Shown: one piece after another, positions 18,036-20,805 of the stretch
Layout: each line of letters opens with the position of its first letter
Numbering within the stretch: the stretch's first letter is position 1
DNA from: Pseudomonadota bacterium
Lineage (GTDB): Bacteria > Pseudomonadota > Gammaproteobacteria > Burkholderiales > Burkholderiaceae
Assembly: GCA_029777935.1 (NCBI GenBank)
Contig: JAKORH010000394.1
Coordinates: forward strand, 1-20,805
Reading direction: 5' to 3'
DNA length: 20,805 bases
The notes under the pieces: generated by a model
Told to the model about the DNA's origin: nothing
The model's input: the letters and a program-made list of their open reading frames with translations, nothing else
The model's database searches: none
Position numbers and translations under genes: made by a program

Positions 18036-19056
18036 GACCGACCAGGCCGCGCTCACGCACACGCGCGGCGCTCCTCCGCGGTCGAGCAAATTGGCGTGCG
18101 AGCGACAGGCTCCCAAGCGCAATCCCCAGCAGCGCGAGCGACGCGGGTTCGTCTGCGCGTCCAAACTCAATCGGTACGCCGTGTGCCGTGAGGAAATTGA
18201 GGTTGGCGCCCAACCCGACCCATGCTGCTTCGCCGATCGAACCATAGGCGCAATGCGCGATACCGGAACCTGAGATCACGAGTTCCGAACTCAGTACCCC
18301 GACGATCTGCCCGGTCGCGAGTGGGTTCGCGGACGACGGGAAGGCCGGACTCATCAGTGGACCACCGCTGTCCCCGCTGCAGCTCATCGCCTCGAGCCAC
18401 GGCTGGCCCATCGTGCTGGGTAGAGGGAGGCCGTCCGGTCCTGTGCTGCCGTCCGGCCGGTCGAAGTCGAACAGCAACACGTCTGGTCGCAATTGAGCGT
18501 CAAGATAGATGAAATTCGTCCCTGCCCGCCTAATCCCCACACCGCTGGCAGGATTGAGCCCGTTCCCGTCCTGGCCGAAGCCGGCGATGACGCCGACGTC
18601 GCCAGGTGTTCCCGGCCGGTCGAAGGTGGTGAACGGATTGATCAGCAGCGGAACCGCGCTCGTGCTCGGAATTGGATTCGCGAGTTGCAGCAAAGCCATA
18701 TCCATGGCGACCGCCCCTGACCAGCTGTTCACGAATATCGCGCCCACCGGCGTGATGCTGAGCGGATGCGATACGTCGGCGCCCAATCGGAAGAACGCGC
18801 TGGCCGGACTCACGCTGCTGACGTTTGTTCCGTTCGGATCCACGCAGTGGGCCGCCGTCAGCACGAGGCTCGCCGTCACCAGGGTGCCGCTGCACAGCGT
18901 GTTGGGCAGTTGGATCGCACCGACCGACGGATATGCGTCCGCAAGATCGAGATAGAGACTTTCGCTCAGGTCGTGACGAATGACCACGGCCGCAGTCGGA
19001 TCGGCGAGCGAAAGACCCAAGGCGATCAGGACTGCTGGCATCGAGCGTGATGTCAT
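18025..19056 (-). CDS. Trypsin-like serine protease with PEP-CTERM tail
   Basis: The predicted secreted S1-family protease has 343 residues. A signal peptide covers about 1-23 (ending DPTAA). The catalytic triad is intact: H70 in VLTAAHC, D119 in AMDMALLQL and S230 in CSGDSGGPL. Cysteines at 55, 71, 226 and 269 suit family disulfides. The C-terminus has a PEP-CTERM-like signal: DEP (302-304), the helix ASLALLGIALGSLSLA and RQFARPRRS. It then runs about 15 residues further than usual. ATG 19056 is chosen because AGAGG stands 7 nt upstream; an ATG nine codons earlier lacks a ribosome site. The tag suggests delivery to the cell envelope or release by exosortase processing. Substrate is unknown. 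A 26-bp palindrome lies 37 bp upstream. Confidence 0.9.
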   Translation of the reverse strand: MTSRSMPAVLIALGLSLADPTAAVVIRHDLSESLYLDLADAYPSVGAIQLPNTLCSGTLVTASLVLTAAHCVDPNGTNVSSVSPASAFFRLGADVSHPLSITPVGAIFVNSWSGAVAMDMALLQLANPIPSTSAVPLLINPFTTFDRPGTPGDVGVIAGFGQDGNGLNPASGVGIRRAGTNFIYLDAQLRPDVLLFDFDRPDGSTGPDGLPLPSTMGQPWLEAMSCSGDSGGPLMSPAFPSSANPLATGQIVGVLSSELVISGSGIAHCAYGSIGEAAWVGLGANLNFLTAHGVPIEFGRADEPASLALLGIALGSLSLARQFARPRRSAARVRERGLVGLTP

Positions 19057-19093
19057 GGTGCACCTCTGAGCGAACGGATTCATGATTCGCAGG

Positions 19094-19119
19094 CTTGCGC
19101 GTTGAATTCAAGGCGCAAG
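19094..19119. promoter_or_regulatory. 26-bp near-perfect palindrome upstream of the protease gene
   Basis: The outer arms CTTGCGC (19094-19100) and GCGCAAG (19113-19119) surround the inner palindrome TTGAATTCAA (19102-19111), with one unpaired G on each side; 24 of 26 positions are symmetric. It lies 37 bp before the protease start at 19056, where a repressor or activator dimer could act on that promoter. The regulator is unknown. The CTTGC/GCAAG half-site also appears upstream of the PEP-CTERM gene (17181-17195). Confidence 0.55.
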
Positions 19120-20067
19120 TAGATCAAGACAGCGCGGCACGACGCTGCCGCGGGTCAATTGCGTGTCGGGTCGATGGCCGCTTGAACCTTGATCGCCTCC
19201 AGCGCCACCTTCGCTTTGAACGCCGCTGCGTGGTTGCGGCGCGGTCTCATGCTCATCCCCTCTGCTCCTATCGCTCGGGCTCTATCCTCGCCCACGGGAG
19301 CAGCCTATCCACTTTCAGCCGTGTTCAAGAATCCGCGGCCACTTCTATGGACAGGATCATAGTAAGCGTCATCTCCGGGCCGTATTGACGGCTGGGGCGA
19401 GTGCGGGAATCGCGATTTCATAGCGCTTATCGCGGGTAGCAGAGTTGATTTCGTCGACGCGCGAATTGGTGTTCGGGCGGCCTTGCCGTTTGTGCTGATG
19501 CATATTGATGGACAGACATCGGCTCTAAGCCGGCCTGAAGCGTTGGCGTTACTGACACTCGCCGCCGCGGCTGAATCGATCACCCCGATTTCCAGATTGG
19601 ACAACGTTCGCACGACGACGTTAACGCCGAACGTGTCGCCACCGAGCACGCGCCGGTTCATGCGACCGTGAAAGTGCGTGCACGTGAAGCAGCCGCGCGC
19701 GCGTGTGCCGGTGTGCCGTGGCAGCGGGCGGAAGTCGCCGTGAGCCTCCATGGGCAAAGGACAGGCGCCGAGGCGTGCCCGATCGACAGAACGGACGCGA
19801 TCAGCAACGAGCGCCCAGGTCGGGCTGACTGGAAGCTCCTGGCCCGCTTTTCGCAGTGCAGGATTATCGGATTCCTTACCGCTCGCCGCGCGAGTGAAAA
19901 CTCAGGCGCGAAGAAACAGTTGCATGCGATCTTGGCACCTGTCTCGCGTCAATTCAATCGACTGCCAGTGGCGCACCATTCGATAAAGGTTGCGGCTCGG
20001 CGGTCATTACAGGCGCAGGGCCCTGAGAGAAGCGTTTCGGCGAGCGATCCAAGGGGGAGAGGTCGTC
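19120..20067. other. Long spacer with no supported gene
   Basis: These 948 bp lie between the divergent protease gene and the second Lcl-like gene. A plus-strand frame is open from 19366 to TGA 19674. It reads fairly protein-like (for example DFIALIAGSRVDFVDARIG and RPEALALLTLAAAAESI), but has no upstream start with a ribosome site and no recognised domain. The overlapping minus-strand frame (19305-19757) is equally unsupported. Lower GC than the glycogen operon suggests decayed or acquired DNA. The 3' part holds the promoter region of the gene at 20068. Confidence 0.45.
19933..19947 (+). promoter_or_regulatory. Candidate sigma-54 type promoter for the second Lcl-like gene
   Basis: TGGCAC-CTGTC-TCGC matches the -24 element exactly and the -12 element with one change (TTGC to TCGC), keeping GG-N10-GC. 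It stands about 120 nt before the start at 20068, nearly the same distance as the weaker candidate before the gene at 17063. TTGCATGC, shared with that other region, lies just upstream (19920-19927). Confidence 0.35.
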
Positions 20068-20616
20068 ATGATCGAGCAAGGGCAAGTCGGGGCGGCGGCA
20101 AGGGTGCTGAAAGGCTTTCTGGCGGCAGTTACGATGCTGTGCGCCGGCGCCGCGCAGGCCGCAATCATCACGACCCAAGGCACGTGGTACGGCACGAACG
20201 GGATGGACGGCACACTCCTGGGCCGCAACATCAACGGCTTCCCGGTGAACTTGTTGAATGCGGCAGGCACGGCGCCGAACCCGGACATGGTGTTCGTCTA
20301 CGACACCGAGCTGAACCTGACTTGGCTGGCAAATTGGAACTACGCCAACGATGATTTCAAGTGGGGCCCGGCCACCACCGTGGGTACCGCGATGTACTGG
20401 GCGGCCAACCTGACAGTCGGGCGCTTTCCCGGCTGGTCGCTGCCGTCCACGAACACTGGACCCAGCAGCAACTGCGATAGCGACTTTAACCCCGGAAGTG
20501 GCTACCCGCAGCAGTACTTCGGCTACAAGTGCACCGGCAGCCCGATGGGAGAGGTGTGGTACACGGAGTTGGGGAATACGTGGGGGTTGCGGATGACGAA
20601 CACCGGGACTGTCTGA
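20068..20616 (+). pseudogene. Lcl/DUF1566-like exported protein, cut by an IS element
   Basis: ATG 20068 follows AAGGGGGAGAGG at good spacing. Residues 1-31 form a clear signal peptide ending AGAAQA. The mature part (76-180: VFVYDTELNLTWLANWN, MYWAANLT, GWSLP, VWYTELGN, RMTNTG) aligns with the Lcl/DUF1566-like protein encoded at 16305-17063. That relative continues for about 90 residues beyond this point, through YWMRD and HDGDV to a PEP-CTERM tail. Here the frame stops at 182 codons. The last codons (ACT GTC TGA) belong to the end of the inserted element, so the product lacks the second half of its domain and any sorting signal. The rest of the gene may lie beyond the IS, outside the window. 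It is probably non-functional or secreted as a fragment. Confidence 0.8.
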
Positions 20617-20641
20617 ATTTCTGTGTGTGAAGCGGGGAAGA

Positions 20642-20709
20642 GACTTGTCCACGGCGGCGCGCGGGCGTCGCTTGCGACGAACGCAAACGCGCGCCGCGGT
20701 GGGCAAGTC
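20642..20709. repeat. Large hairpin in the IS end
   Basis: The arms at 20642-20663 and 20688-20709 are reverse complements in 20 of 22 positions, starting GACTTGTCCACGG and ending GGTGGGCAAGTC. The loop contains a further GTCGC-TT-GCGAC stem (20667-20678). It lies between the transposase stop and the terminal repeat, where it could terminate transposase mRNA or block readthrough from the host gene. No T-tract is present. Confidence 0.7.
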
Positions 20710-20720
20710 GGTGCCGCATG

Positions 20721-20804
20721 TTACGCGGCGCCTCGGGTGAAGCGATCGCCGTAGGCGATCGCAAATTGGTTCATCGCCTCGCGCCATTCCTTGGCTGCAC
20801 GGCC
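20721..20804 (-). CDS. Transposase C-terminus, IS256 (mutator) family, partial
   Basis: Only the last 27 residues are inside the window, ending in TAA at 20721-20723. They include KEWREAMNQFAIAYGDRF, which follows the usual C-terminal pattern of IS256-family DDE transposases (W..A.NQFAI.F..R). The catalytic DDE domain lies outside the window, so activity cannot be judged. The gene reads towards the disrupted Lcl-like gene, opposite to it. Confidence 0.7.
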   Translation of the reverse strand, partial: GRAAKEWREAMNQFAIAYGDRFTRGAA

Positions 20805-20805
20805 C

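Larger units (their letters stand above)
20605..20805 (-). mobile_element. Partial insertion sequence, IS256 family (3' end)
   Basis: The junction is set near 20605, where similarity to the Lcl-like paralogue ends and the sequence becomes GGGACTGTCTGAATTTCTG, which has the look of an IS256-family terminal inverted repeat. A transposase C-terminus follows on the minus strand (stop at 20721-20723), leaving about 115 bp of non-coding end. The element continues past the window, so its other end and the target duplication cannot be seen. Confidence 0.7.

Noticed and set aside
19305..19757. 150-codon minus-strand frame in the long spacer
   Set aside because: It has no ribosome site, no domain and mixed composition, and it overlaps another unsupported frame on the plus strand.

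Overview
The window is very GC-rich over its first 16 kb, with dense gene packing, GTG/ATG starts and REP-type palindromes. Together with PEP-CTERM proteins this points to a betaproteobacterium (Burkholderiales or Rhodocyclales-like). That placement is an inference from gene style, not from a marker gene.

Region 1 (1-272) is a repeat-rich spacer behind dnaE. It holds two REP-like inverted pairs and a partial copy of the last codons of dnaE. Region 2 (273-3743, minus) is the replicative DNA polymerase III alpha subunit, dnaE. Region 3 (3843-12989, plus) is a glycogen/alpha-glucan operon in the order glgP, glgX, malQ, glgC, glgA. GlgC makes ADP-glucose, GlgA polymerises it, GlgP degrades the chains to glucose-1-phosphate, GlgX removes limit branches and MalQ recycles the released maltodextrins. 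The branching enzyme glgB is not in the window. A 125-bp element with a 12-bp perfect terminal inverted repeat separates malQ from glgC.

Region 4 (13062-14121, plus) is an overlapping pair: an exported DUF4124-type protein and a small VTT/DedA-like membrane protein. Region 5 (14164-15891, minus) is an AMP-forming acyl-CoA synthetase. Region 6 (about 16.3-20.6 kb) looks different: GC is visibly lower, spacers are long, and four genes encode exported proteins of the PEP-CTERM/exosortase world. These are a Lcl/DUF1566-like protein, a 5'-degraded PEP-CTERM protein, a trypsin-like protease with a PEP-CTERM tail, and a second Lcl/DUF1566-like protein. The last is cut by what appears to be the 3' end of an IS256-family element, which runs off the window (20605-20805).

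The housekeeping part is conventional. The parts worth attention are the PEP-CTERM island with its palindromic upstream sites and decaying members, the inserted IS, and the 125-bp inverted-repeat element inside the glycogen operon. I see no rRNA, tRNA, CRISPR array, exosortase gene or complete new defence or metabolic system here.
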